A DNA stretch of 64,000 nucleotides from Mycobacterium simulans (GCF_900232995.1 NZ_OCVX01000003.1:278624-342623); one strand, 5' to 3'; counted from the first letter of the stretch, positions 35,137 through 43,824 are shown. Program-made: numbers and translations. The notes: generated by a model from the letters alone, not told the origin.

Positions 35137-36629
35137 TCAGCGATGTCGCCATCCAGCGTGAATTTCTAACCCAAATTGGGGCCGCCCACTACCTCAAATC
35201 GGTCAACGAGGCGGCTTCGCACGTCGTGGCCAGTGCTGTACGCCCCGTTCGGCCCGGGCTCATCGACGGAGCCCAAGCCCTGCGGCAAATTGTTCGATCG
35301 CTATCGGTGATCCCGCGCAGCGGGCTGGGATTGTCACCGGTACTTGAAGAGGTTGCCGCGCTAGTAGTGCCATACTCGACCGCGGTGTCCGACACCCGTT
35401 ATGTCGCCCATTTGCATTGCCCCCCAGCGATTTCAAGCCTGGCCGCGGAAACGATCGTATGCGCGCTGAATCAGTCGATGGACTCCTTTGACCAGGGCCC
35501 AGCGGCCGCAGTCATCGAGCAATCCATCATCGATTGGCTGTGCGACGTCTACGGCTTGCACGACGGCGACGGTGTTTTCACCAGTGGGGGAACGCAATCC
35601 AATTTGCAGAGCCTGATGTTGGCGCGCGACAACTTGGCCGCACGCGTGCTGGGGGTCGACATCGCTACTGACGGCCTGCCGCTCGAGTCGCGTAACTGGC
35701 GGATCGCTTGCACGGAGGAGACACACTTCAGTATCGCAACCGCCGCGCGGTTGCTCGGCCTGGGAACGAACGCGATCGTTCGTGTCGGCATCGACAGCGC
35801 CGGCCGTCTCGACCCGCGGTCACTGCAGCAGGTTCTCAAAGCTTCCCAGGCCTGTGGCGAACGGGTAATTGCGCTGGTATTGACCGCGGGAACAACCAAC
35901 CGCGGCGCAGTCGACCCGCTCGCGGATGCCATTGAAATCGCTGCCGAACACGATATTTGGGTCCACGTCGATGCTGCTGCCGCAGGCTGCTTGATGTTGA
36001 CCGAGCATCACCGCAACCTGCTTGACGGCATCAGCGCCGCGAACTCGATCAGTGTCGATTTCCACAAGCTGCTGTTCCAGACGATCAGTTGCGGAGCCCT
36101 GTTGGTTCGCAGGAGAAGTGACCTGGACATCATGGGCAGCCACGCCGACTATCTCAATCCCGCGGATGATGACTTGCTAGACACCCTGAACCATGTCGGA
36201 AAATCGCTACAAACAACACGTCGATTCGACGCGCTCAAGGTGCTTGTAACACTGCGTTCATTGGGTCTGGACACCGTTTCTGCAATGATCGAGCGCACCC
36301 TGCAGACGGCACGTGACGCGGCCGAGGCGGTGGCTGCTCATCCTAATCTGGAATTGATTAGTCCCTGTACCACCAATACCGTACTGCTACGGTGGGTAAG
36401 CTCAGATAGCTCGCCACTCCAGCGCGAGTTCGTCAACGTTGCGATCCGCCAGCGCTTGGCCAGCGCCGATCATGCCCTAGTCGGGAGAACCCGAGTCGGC
36501 GATGAAGCTGCGCTAAAGCTCACCTTCGTCAACCCCGTGTGTACCCCTGCGGCCGCTCGAAAACTAGTAGCGCGAATCGCGCACTGCGGCAATGCTGTTG
36601 CCGCAGCTGCACCGGTGGGGTGCCTCTGA
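35133..36629 (+). CDS. ddc: L-2,4-diaminobutyrate decarboxylase (Ddc), PLP group II
   Basis: A 498-residue group II decarboxylase. The substrate/cofactor His is in EETHFSIATAARLLGLG, the pyridine Asp in WVHVDAAAAGCL, and the PLP Lys is Lys-312 in SVDFHKLLFQ. Length and the N-terminal arrangement (AHLHCPPAISSLAAETIVCALNQSMDSFDQGPAAAVIE) agree with Acinetobacter-type Ddc (about 510 residues), which converts 2,4-diaminobutyrate to 1,3-diaminopropane. Tyrosine/aromatic decarboxylases are the alternative, but the ATGA overlap with dat (35133-35136) argues for the diamine pathway. The C-terminus is complete. Convergent with a TetR gene 18 bases away. Confidence 0.85.
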   Translation: MISDVAIQREFLTQIGAAHYLKSVNEAASHVVASAVRPVRPGLIDGAQALRQIVRSLSVIPRSGLGLSPVLEEVAALVVPYSTAVSDTRYVAHLHCPPAISSLAAETIVCALNQSMDSFDQGPAAAVIEQSIIDWLCDVYGLHDGDGVFTSGGTQSNLQSLMLARDNLAARVLGVDIATDGLPLESRNWRIACTEETHFSIATAARLLGLGTNAIVRVGIDSAGRLDPRSLQQVLKASQACGERVIALVLTAGTTNRGAVDPLADAIEIAAEHDIWVHVDAAAAGCLMLTEHHRNLLDGISAANSISVDFHKLLFQTISCGALLVRRRSDLDIMGSHADYLNPADDDLLDTLNHVGKSLQTTRRFDALKVLVTLRSLGLDTVSAMIERTLQTARDAAEAVAAHPNLELISPCTTNTVLLRWVSSDSSPLQREFVNVAIRQRLASADHALVGRTRVGDEAALKLTFVNPVCTPAAARKLVARIAHCGNAVAAAAPVGCL

Positions 36630-36647
36630 CCCGCGAACGCTACACTT

Positions 36648-37277
36648 TTACGCCAAGGTGGTGACATCGCAGATTGCGACGAGCAGCGGAAGAGTGACCT
36701 CCTCGAATCGCATGTACGGTTTGCGGGAGATGTCGGTCTTCGCGCGAAACACCGCCCCCTGCCACGCCTCGATGATCGACGCGGCCACCTCGCGCGCTTG
36801 ACGCTGGTCGGCATCGACAAACACGGAAGCAAGTTGGATTTCCCACCCAAGCAGGATCGCACGTAAGCGCTCGGCCACGATGGGTTTCGAGCCCGCCAGC
36901 TCTTGTCCGAGAATGCCCAGGAGGCAGCCAATGGTGAACGCGTTACGTTCGTGATCATCTGCAATGGATCGGAAGTACATCGTTAGTCGCTCCAACGGAG
37001 GGCGCCCGTCATCCAGAAGGTGCCCGAACCGGCGTTCCATCTCCGCCCAGTAGTGTTCGAGCACGCCGACAACGAAGTCATCCTTGCTCGCGAAATAACT
37101 GTAGAAGGAGCCCTTGGGTACACCGGCCTGCTCAGCAACCTCCTTGACGCAGGTTGCGTTGACCCCGTTCTGGCAGATTAGTCGAAGACCCGCGGCAAGG
37201 AGTTTGGCGCGAGACTCGGTATTAACGGGCCGAGGCACATCCGCCACCATGTCGTACGACGTTGCAGCAGAATCCAT
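36648..37277 (-). CDS. TetR-family regulator (NemR/AcrR-like subgroup)
   Basis: A 209-residue protein. HTH: GVNATCVKEVAEQAGVPKGSFYSYF (residues about 38-62), then SKDDFVVGVLEHYW. The ligand domain has IGCLLGILGQELA, the segment that in NemR-like regulators carries a redox-reactive Cys. It converges on ddc (18 bases between stops), so it is adjacent to the diamine operon but not divergent from it; regulation of the operon is only a possibility. ATG 37277 is the longest start; ATG 37250 is an alternative. No palindrome was found in its short upstream region. Confidence 0.85.
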   Translation of the reverse strand: MDSAATSYDMVADVPRPVNTESRAKLLAAGLRLICQNGVNATCVKEVAEQAGVPKGSFYSYFASKDDFVVGVLEHYWAEMERRFGHLLDDGRPPLERLTMYFRSIADDHERNAFTIGCLLGILGQELAGSKPIVAERLRAILLGWEIQLASVFVDADQRQAREVAASIIEAWQGAVFRAKTDISRKPYMRFEEVTLPLLVAICDVTTLA

Positions 37278-37893
37278 CCTGCGTGGTAACGCGGTCGCGA
37301 CCGGTGACTGCGATTTCGGCCCGCATCAAAGCGGCCGCCGCCTCGCACCAGCGCCGCTCAACGGGCACGGATGCACCACAAAGGCATTGAACGTTCTTTC
37401 TGTCGCTGCCATTGGCGGTCGCATTGCTAATGACTAACCAACGCAGGGGAATTTTGGGTAAGCGCCACGGACCAACCTACCGGTGCGGATGTCGAGCGAC
37501 ATTGCGGCTAGCAGCTATGCTCGAGTTGGGCTGGCGGTGGGGTCCAAATGGATGCCAGCACTGATGACCTGGACTACCTCAAATGGCAAAGTAACGCGAT
37601 CGACGCGAATGGCGTTTCACACCTGCCGAGACAAGCGCACGCCGGGCGACTCGAATCGGCCAGGTCCGCCGTCTCGATGAGTGATCCCAACACCAAGCCG
37701 ACAGTCTATCGATCTGCCAATTATGCGGCTGTACAATGCATTTCGGACCATTGCCTATCTCGCGTAGCGGCCTCCTCAGAAGATCGTTTGCGATTCGAGC
37801 ATCGACCCCGGCCTCGAGATCGAATGTGAATTCACGGCTTTCAGCGTGTGTCCAGGACGGGATCCGGCCGGTTTTCGCGCCCTGAATTCACCC
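37278..37893. other. gene-free stretch, 616 bases
   Basis: Only short frames without family features on either strand, and GC somewhat below the surroundings. It lies between the TetR gene and the PPE remnant and is probably decayed coding DNA. Nothing supportable. Confidence 0.4.
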
Positions 37894-38234
37894 TCAAAGG
37901 TCAGGATTCACAGCGAATCGACTCCTCCGATGCGCTGCTACCGCCGACTCAAAAGCGACCACCGCTTTGGCCTGCGCTACCGCCCCCGAAGCCTGTGCTG
38001 CGGCGGCATTCAACCACGCGGTGTACGGTGCCGCCGCTGTCACCATCGCCACCAACGCCGGACCCTGCCACGCCTGAGCGGTCAACCGGAGGTCACCGAG
38101 CCGAACGATGCTGCCGCCGAGCTTAATTCATCGGCACGCCCACCCCAGGCGGACGCTGCCGCCAGCATCGGACCCCACCCCGCGCCGGTGAACATTCGCA
38201 CAGAATTGACTTCGGGGAGCGCCAGATAATTCAT
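37894..38234 (-). pseudogene. PPE family gene remnant, frameshifted and truncated
   Basis: From ATG 38234 the minus strand reads [19 protein letters not shown], then [26 protein letters not shown], a typical PPE N-terminus except that the PPE tripeptide is PEV (one residue missing). After SVTSG the frame is lost; the continuation [19 protein letters not shown] and [23 protein letters not shown] is in another frame (38085-37894) and breaks up near residue 110. So at least one frameshift and loss of the 3' half. There is no PE partner. A decayed PE/PPE locus at the edge of the accessory block. Confidence 0.8.
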
Positions 38235-38605
38235 TCCCACAATCCCCTTTAGCCGAAGCGCCGCATCAGCGAGCATTGCAGCCAGGTGCACTTCCGCAAC
38301 CGAAATCGGCCGTCTCCCAATAGCGCTCGTCAGTGAGCGGCCATATACCAGCTGTGGCGACGTGTCGCGGTTTGAAGATGCAAGGTGCGCAATTTGGCCG
38401 CGATGATCTCCGCGGCAGCGCCCTACAGCGGCTGCTCGCAGTAGTCCAAACCGTCCAGGCGTGTGGTGACTACCGGTAGACCCGTGGAACCCGACCCTTC
38501 AATCTTGGTCTTTTCCGCGGAATCGCGGGCGTGAACAGGGCAGCGAGGTGGCGGTAGCCGAGGCCGCGCCCGACCCAAATTGCAACACGTTCTAGTCTTG
38601 CCCTC
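38235..38605. other. gene-free stretch upstream of fadD8
   Basis: 371 bases with no supportable gene. It contains the promoter side of fadD8 and the upstream side of the PPE remnant. This is the synteny edge: in M. tuberculosis, as recalled, Rv0552 and menC lie beyond fadD8 instead. Confidence 0.4.
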
Positions 38606-40213
38606 ATGGGTGACGAACTGCGTAATCCGACTCATAACGGCCATCTGCTGGTGGGCGCGCTCAAGCGGCACAAGAACAAGCCGGTGTTGTTCCTCGGCGA
38701 CACCACTCTGACCGGTGGTCAGCTGGCTGACAGGATCAGCCAGTACATCCAGGCATTCGAGGCACTGGGCGCCGGGACCGGCGTCGCGGTCGGTTTGCTG
38801 TCGCTCAACCGGCCCGAGGTGCTGATGATCATCGGCGCCGGCCAGGCCCGGGGGTATCGGCGCACCGCGCTGCACCCGCTCGGTTCGCTGGACGACCACG
38901 CTTACGTACTGAACGACGCCGGCATCAGCTCGCTGATCATCGACCCCAACCCGATGTTCGTCGAGCGCGCGCTGGGACTGCTGGAGAAGGTGGACTCGCT
39001 GAAGCAGATCCTAACCATCGGTCCGGTGCCGCAGGCGCTGATTGATCTAAAAGGGCAAGTAGTGGACCTAGCGGCGGAGGCGGCCAAGTACGAGCCGCAG
39101 CCGCTGGCGGCCGCCGACCTGCCGCCCGATCAGGTCATTGGCCTGACCTACACCGGCGGCACCACCGGAAAGCCGAAGGGCGTGATGGGTACCGCGCAGT
39201 CGATCTCCACCATGACGTCAATCCAGCTAGCCGAATGGGAATGGCCCGAGCACCCGCGGTTCTTGATGTGTACGCCGCTATCGCATGCGGGTGCGGCGTT
39301 TTTCACGCCCACGGTGATCAAGGGCGGCGAAATGATCGTGCTCGCCAAGTTCGACCCTGCGGAAGTGCTGAGAATCATTGAAGAGCAACGCATTACGGCC
39401 ACCATGTTGGTGCCGTCGATGCTATATGCGTTGATGGACCACCCCGATTCGCACACCCGTGACCTGTCGTCGCTGGAGACGGTTTACTACGGAGCCTCGG
39501 CGATCAATCCGGTCCGGCTGGCCGAGGCGATCCGGCGGTTCGGCCCAATCTTCGCCCAGTACTACGGGCAATCCGAGGCACCGATGGTGATCACATATCT
39601 GGCCAAGGGCGATCACGACGAGCAGCGACTGACCTCGTGCGGGCGTCCGACACTGTTCGCGCGCGTCGCGTTGCTGGGCGAGGATGGCAAACCGGTGCCC
39701 CAGGGTGAGCCGGGCGAAATCTGTGTCAGCGGACCGTTATTGGCCGGCGGTTACTGGAATCTGCCGGAAGCAACGGCCGAAACGTTTCGAGACGGCTGGC
39801 TGCACACCGGCGATATGGCGCGCGAGGACGAGGACGGCTTCCTCTATATCGTCGACCGGGTCAAGGACATGATCGTCACCGGCGGCTTCAACGTGTTCCC
39901 CCGCGAAGTCGAAGATGTTGTCGCCGAGCACGGGGCGGTCGCCCAGGTGTGTGTGGTCGGGGCGCCGGACGACAAGTGGGGTGAGGCCGTCACCGCGGTG
40001 GTGGTGTTGCGTGCCGACGCTGCCCGTGACGAGGCCTCGATCGCGACCATGACCGCCGAGATCCAGGCCGCGGTCAAAGAACGCAAGGGTTCGGTGCAGT
40101 CGCCCAAGCGGGGGGTGGTCGTCGACTCGCTGCCGTTGACCGGGCTGGGCAAGCCGGACAAGAAGGCGGTGCGCGCACAGTTCTGGGAGGGCGCCGAGCG
40201 CGCCGTGGGCTAG
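38606..40213 (+). CDS. fadD8: fatty-acyl-CoA/AMP ligase FadD8
   Basis: A 535-residue ANL-superfamily acyl-activating enzyme. The ATP-binding loop is LTYTGGTTGKPKGVMG (about residues 181-196), the A5-like motif YYGQSEAPMV (about 315), the A7 Asp in HTGDMAREDEDGFLYIVDRVKDMI (about 400-423) and the catalytic C-terminal Lys in LTGLGKPDKKAVR (about 518). Context (followed by menB, pitA, menE) matches M. tuberculosis Rv0551c. It is annotated there as an acyl-CoA synthetase of unknown substrate. ATG 38606 starts the conserved N-terminus; a longer M. tuberculosis form is recalled. Confidence 0.9.
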   Translation: MGDELRNPTHNGHLLVGALKRHKNKPVLFLGDTTLTGGQLADRISQYIQAFEALGAGTGVAVGLLSLNRPEVLMIIGAGQARGYRRTALHPLGSLDDHAYVLNDAGISSLIIDPNPMFVERALGLLEKVDSLKQILTIGPVPQALIDLKGQVVDLAAEAAKYEPQPLAAADLPPDQVIGLTYTGGTTGKPKGVMGTAQSISTMTSIQLAEWEWPEHPRFLMCTPLSHAGAAFFTPTVIKGGEMIVLAKFDPAEVLRIIEEQRITATMLVPSMLYALMDHPDSHTRDLSSLETVYYGASAINPVRLAEAIRRFGPIFAQYYGQSEAPMVITYLAKGDHDEQRLTSCGRPTLFARVALLGEDGKPVPQGEPGEICVSGPLLAGGYWNLPEATAETFRDGWLHTGDMAREDEDGFLYIVDRVKDMIVTGGFNVFPREVEDVVAEHGAVAQVCVVGAPDDKWGEAVTAVVVLRADAARDEASIATMTAEIQAAVKERKGSVQSPKRGVVVDSLPLTGLGKPDKKAVRAQFWEGAERAVG

Positions 40214-40247
40214 GTGGCGCGAGCCGGGCTTGACTACTGTGGCAAGC

Positions 40248-40697
40248 ATGGCTGAACGGATCAGACCACCATGGTGGCTCAAGCCGATGAACAAGGTTTT
40301 CATTCAGTTGTCGCGGCTTGGCATCAGCTTCGGCGGTGAAAGCCCCGTCGTGTTGACGGTCCCGGGCCGCAAGTCCGGTACTCCCCGGTCGACGCCGATC
40401 ACACCGATGACGGTGGACGGCAAGCGTTATGTCGTCGGCGGATTTCCGGGCGCGGATTGGGTGCAAAACGTCAGGGCGGCAGGCGAAGTCACGTTGACCC
40501 GCGGCCGGACCAAGGAGAGCGTCCGGATGGTGGAACTCTCCGCCGAGGATGCCAAGCCGCTGCTGCGCGCATACCCCACCGAAGTGCCCACCGGCGTCGG
40601 CTTCATGAAGCGCGCCGGACTGGTCCGCGACGGTCGCCCCGAAGAGTTCGAGGCGTTGGCCGGACGGTGCGCCGTCTTCCGTTTCGATCCGACGTAG
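40248..40697 (+). CDS. DUF385/Ddn-type deazaflavin-dependent oxidoreductase family protein
   Basis: A 149-residue split-barrel protein with VLTVPGRKSGTPRSTPITPM, YVVGGFPGADWVQNVRAAGEVTL, the standard pattern of F420-binding nitroreductase-like proteins. F420 use is predicted from the family. It starts at ATG 40248, 34 bases after fadD8; a TTG at 40230 is a weaker alternative. In M. tuberculosis the vapBC3 pair is recalled at this place, so the locus differs. It is the second family member in the window (see 8298-8783) but not a recent duplicate. Confidence 0.82.
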   Translation: MAERIRPPWWLKPMNKVFIQLSRLGISFGGESPVVLTVPGRKSGTPRSTPITPMTVDGKRYVVGGFPGADWVQNVRAAGEVTLTRGRTKESVRMVELSAEDAKPLLRAYPTEVPTGVGFMKRAGLVRDGRPEEFEALAGRCAVFRFDPT

Positions 40698-40702
40698 TTC
40701 GA

Positions 40703-41395
40703 ATGCGCCGGATATTGCTAGCGGTTCTTTTGTCGGCCGCCTGGGTGACCCTGGCTCCGGTAGCGCGCTCCGATGTCGGCTGCCCGCCTGGCGGTGCGGC
40801 GCCCCCAGCCGGCGTATCCCAGCGGCAAGTCGGTGATTTGGACGGCGACGGCCGTCCGGACACCCTGTGGATCGGGCAGTTTCGTGGGGCTGACGGCGCC
40901 AACCGGATCGTCGGCATCACCACCGCCAGCGGCGACAACACCTCGGTGGAAATCTCGTCGGCGAGTCCAATACCCATGCGCGCGTTGGCTATTGACGCGC
41001 AAGACAACGGTGGTCATCAGGTCATCGTCAGCGACGGTCGCAGCGCACGGCTTTACGTGTTCGCCGACTGCCGGCTGCAAACGGTCGTCGACGGCCACTA
41101 CGGTCGGCCGTTTGTGTTCGATCTGGAAAACCTGGCGGGTAACGGCACCGGGATCGGGTGCAGCGATCTCGGCGACGGCCGCCGCCTGGTCGGCCTGCAG
41201 GCTCTACCCGACCCTGCAAACACGAGACTATGGACAGTGCGACGCACCGAAATCGACTTGACCGGTATCCGGGCAACAACTGGGCGGTCCGACACCCTTA
41301 CCGCTACGTCCGCGCAGGACCCAGCGGTGACCTCCGCGCAGACGATCAGCTGCGGCAACCTCACCATCGACCAGGACGGAGTCCAAGAGCCTTGA
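40703..41395 (+). CDS. secreted FG-GAP/VCBS-repeat-like protein
   Basis: A 230-residue protein with a signal peptide (MRRILLAVLLSAAWVTLAPVARS, cleavage expected after residue 23). The mature part begins CPPGGAAPPAG and has GDLDGDGRPDTLWIG, an FG-GAP/VCBS calcium-loop-like motif, followed by repeated beta-strand patterns; an integrin-like propeller fragment is likely. Function unknown. It begins five bases after the previous stop and its own TGA overlaps the TTG start of menB, so the three genes are probably cotranscribed. Confidence 0.75.
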   Translation: MRRILLAVLLSAAWVTLAPVARSDVGCPPGGAAPPAGVSQRQVGDLDGDGRPDTLWIGQFRGADGANRIVGITTASGDNTSVEISSASPIPMRALAIDAQDNGGHQVIVSDGRSARLYVFADCRLQTVVDGHYGRPFVFDLENLAGNGTGIGCSDLGDGRRLVGLQALPDPANTRLWTVRRTEIDLTGIRATTGRSDTLTATSAQDPAVTSAQTISCGNLTIDQDGVQEP

Positions 41396-42294
41396 GCGAC
41401 AACCCATTTGACGCGGCTAAATGGCGACTCGTCGACGGGTTCGCCGATCTGACCGACATCGCGTACCACCGGCACGTCACCGACGCCACGGTGCGGGTGG
41501 CATTCGACCGCCCCGAGGTGCGCAACGCGTTTCGGCCGCACACCGTCGATGAGCTCTACCGGGTGCTCGATCATGCCCGGATGTCTCCCGATGTGGGCGT
41601 GGTGCTGTTGACCGGCAACGGTCCGTCGCCCAAAGACGGCGGCTGGGCATTCTGCTCGGGCGGCGACCAACGCATCCGCGGGCGCAGCGGCTACCAATAC
41701 GCTTCCGGCGAGACCGCGGACACGGTTGACGTCGCCCGCGCCGGCAGGTTGCACATTCTGGAGGTACAGCGGCTGATCCGGTTCATGCCCAAGGTGGTGA
41801 TCTGCCTGGTCAACGGGTGGGCCGCGGGCGGCGGGCACAGCCTGCACGTGGTGTGTGACCTCACGCTGGCCAGCCGTGAGCACGCCCGTTTCAAACAGAC
41901 CGACGCCGACGTCGGCAGCTTCGACGGTGGCTACGGGAGCGCGTATCTAGCTCGTCAGGTCGGCCAGAAGTTCGCCCGTGAGATCTTCTTCCTGGGCCGC
42001 CCGTATACCGCCGAGCAGATGCACCGCATGGGCGCTGTCAACGAGGTCGTCGAGCACGCCGAACTGGAGACGGTAGGCCTGCAGTGGGCGGCGGAAATCA
42101 ACGCCAAATCGCCTCAGGCACAACGGATGCTGAAGTTTGCGTTCAATCTGCTCGACGACGGCCTGGTGGGCCAGCAGCTGTTCGCCGGTGAGGCCACCCG
42201 GCTCGCCTACATGACCGACGAGGCCGTCGAGGGCCGCGACGCGTTCCTGGAGAAGCGGCCCCCGGACTGGAGCCCGTTCCCGCGGTACTTCTAA
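41392..42294 (+). CDS. menB: 1,4-dihydroxy-2-naphthoyl-CoA synthase MenB
   Basis: A 300-residue crotonase-fold enzyme that cyclises o-succinylbenzoyl-CoA in menaquinone synthesis. Text such as KDGGWAFCSGGDQRIRGRSGYQYA, VVICLVNGWAAGGGHSLHVVCDLTLAS, DADVGSFDGGYGSAYLAR and the C-terminal FLEKRPPDWSPFPRYF is nearly identical to M. tuberculosis MenB (Rv0548c). The disordered active-site loop and the C-terminal Tyr that completes a neighbouring site are present. The start is taken as TTG 41392 (LSDNPFDAAKW), overlapping the upstream TGA; the M. tuberculosis protein is recalled as about 14 residues longer at the N-terminus, but no better start is seen here. Confidence 0.95.
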   Translation: MSDNPFDAAKWRLVDGFADLTDIAYHRHVTDATVRVAFDRPEVRNAFRPHTVDELYRVLDHARMSPDVGVVLLTGNGPSPKDGGWAFCSGGDQRIRGRSGYQYASGETADTVDVARAGRLHILEVQRLIRFMPKVVICLVNGWAAGGGHSLHVVCDLTLASREHARFKQTDADVGSFDGGYGSAYLARQVGQKFAREIFFLGRPYTAEQMHRMGAVNEVVEHAELETVGLQWAAEINAKSPQAQRMLKFAFNLLDDGLVGQQLFAGEATRLAYMTDEAVEGRDAFLEKRPPDWSPFPRYF

Positions 42295-42302
42295 GCCCCA
42301 CC

Positions 42303-42356
42303 GAGCGTCACGCCAGCGTGGCGCCGAACGCTGCGCGCCACGCCAGCGTGACGCTC
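42303..42356. repeat. 21-base inverted repeat after menB (terminator or dispersed palindrome)
   Basis: Arms 42303-42323 and 42336-42356 are inverted copies with two central mismatches and a 12-base loop. The half-site motif GCGTCACGC/GCGTGACGC surrounds CCAGCGTG. It begins eight bases after the menB stop. Lack of a T-run means it would be a non-canonical mycobacterial terminator; it also looks like a dispersed intergenic palindrome. Confidence 0.7.
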
Positions 42357-42385
42357 AGCGAGAGCGCCGCGCTTAGACTCCCCAC

Positions 42386-43267
42386 GTGAGCAAGAGTCCG
42401 CTGCGTCGGTTGGCCGATCAGATCACGCTGGCCAGCATGCGACCCCCGGCCTCGCCGCAGCTGCTGATCAATCGACCCGCCATCAAACCGATCGAACTCG
42501 CCGGCAAGCGCGTCCTGCTCACCGGCGCATCGTCGGGCATCGGCGAGGCCGCCGCCGAGCAGTTCGCGCGACGCGGTGCCACCGTGGTCGCCGTTGCCCG
42601 TCGACAGGATCTGCTGGACGAGGTGGCCGACCGGATCACGACGTCAGGCGGCACGGCGATGTCGGTTCCCTGCGACCTCTCGGACATGGAGGCTGTCGAC
42701 GCGCTCGTCGCCGACGTCGAAAAGCGCATAGGCGGAGTCGACATCCTGATCAACAACGCCGCCCGCTCGATCCGGCGGCCGCTGGCCGAATCGCTGGAAC
42801 GCTGGCACGACGTCGAGCGGACCATGGTGCTCAATTACTACGCCCCGCTGCGGCTGATCCGCGGATTTGCACCAGGAATGCTCGAGCGCGGCGATGGCCA
42901 CATCATCAACGTCGCGACCTGGGGGGTGTTGTCGGAGGCTTCGCCCCTGTTCTCGGTCTACAACGCATCAAAGGCCGCGCTGTCCTCGGTGAGCCGGATC
43001 GTCGAAACCGAATGGGGCCGAAAGGGCGTGCACTCCACGACCCTGTACTACCCGCTGGTGGCGACTCCGATGATTGCGCCGACGAAGGCCTACGAGGGCT
43101 TGCCCGCTCTGACGCCGCAAGAAGCCGCGGAGTGGATGATCACCGCCGCGCGTACCCGGCCGGTGCGGATCGCGCCGCGGATCGCTCTTGCGGCCAAGGC
43201 GATGAACACCGTAGGTCCGCGGTGGGTCGACGCGCTGCTCGGACGGCGTGGCAACCAGGCCGGATAG
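42386..43267 (+). CDS. short-chain dehydrogenase/reductase (Rv0547c-like)
   Basis: A 293-residue classical SDR: TGASSGIGEAAAEQFARRG (residues 46-64), NNAA near 122, and catalytic YNASKAAL (Tyr near residue 192). A 40-residue N-terminal extension precedes the Rossmann fold, and a C-terminal tail with RIAPRIALAAKAMN follows, the layout of the mycobacterial Rv0547c group. The substrate is unknown; lipid metabolism is likely. GTG/ATG choice: the frame starts at GTG 42386. Confidence 0.88.
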   Translation: MSKSPLRRLADQITLASMRPPASPQLLINRPAIKPIELAGKRVLLTGASSGIGEAAAEQFARRGATVVAVARRQDLLDEVADRITTSGGTAMSVPCDLSDMEAVDALVADVEKRIGGVDILINNAARSIRRPLAESLERWHDVERTMVLNYYAPLRLIRGFAPGMLERGDGHIINVATWGVLSEASPLFSVYNASKAALSSVSRIVETEWGRKGVHSTTLYYPLVATPMIAPTKAYEGLPALTPQEAAEWMITAARTRPVRIAPRIALAAKAMNTVGPRWVDALLGRRGNQAG

Positions 43268-43318
43268 GCGTGCCGAGCCTACGTGGTCGCCGCAGTCCGA
43301 CGTGATAGACACGAGATC

Positions 43319-43705
43319 ATGGAGATTTTGGCCAGCCGAATGCTGCTTCGGCCGGCAAACTATGAACAATCGCTGATTTTCTACCGCGACCAGATCGGAC
43401 TGGCAATTGCCCGTGAATATGGTGCGGGCACAGTATTTTTCGCCGGCCAGTCCCTGCTCGAACTGGCCGGTTACGGCGAGCCGGATCACTCCCGGGGACC
43501 GTTTCCCGGAGCGTTGTGGCTGCAGGTGCGCGACCTCGAGGCCACCCAGGCGGAGCTGCAGGGCCGAGGGGTAGCGATCGCCCGCGCGGCGCGCCGCGAA
43601 CCGTGGGGTCTGCACGAGATGCACGTGACCGATCCGGACGGCGTCACGCTGATTTTTATCGAGGTTCCCAAGGGTCACCCGCTGCGCGTGGACACCCGAC
43701 AGTGA
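43319..43705 (+). CDS. glyoxalase/VOC-family protein (Rv0546c-like)
   Basis: A 128-residue single VOC module: SRMLLRPANYEQSLIFYRDQIGLAIARE in the first half and EPWGLHEMHVTDPDGVTLIFIEVPKGHP in the second, with metal-ligand-type His/Glu positions (Glu near 106 and Glu near 116). The length equals that recalled for Rv0546c. The reaction is unknown. ATG 43319 was chosen because it starts the first beta strand. Confidence 0.85.
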   Translation: MEILASRMLLRPANYEQSLIFYRDQIGLAIAREYGAGTVFFAGQSLLELAGYGEPDHSRGPFPGALWLQVRDLEATQAELQGRGVAIARAARREPWGLHEMHVTDPDGVTLIFIEVPKGHPLRVDTRQ

Positions 43706-43824
43706 ACGCGAACGAACCTAAGATGAACGGATAGGTAACATCTGGCGACGAGTCGCGATACACCTGCATTTCGCCTACTTCTTTGTTCGACAACGGAATA
43801 CCCCTACCACCAGAATCAGGGCCT

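Noticed and set aside
36630..37300. TetR gene as proven regulator of dat-ddc
   Set aside because: It is convergent, not divergent, and no shared operator was found; kept only as a possibility.
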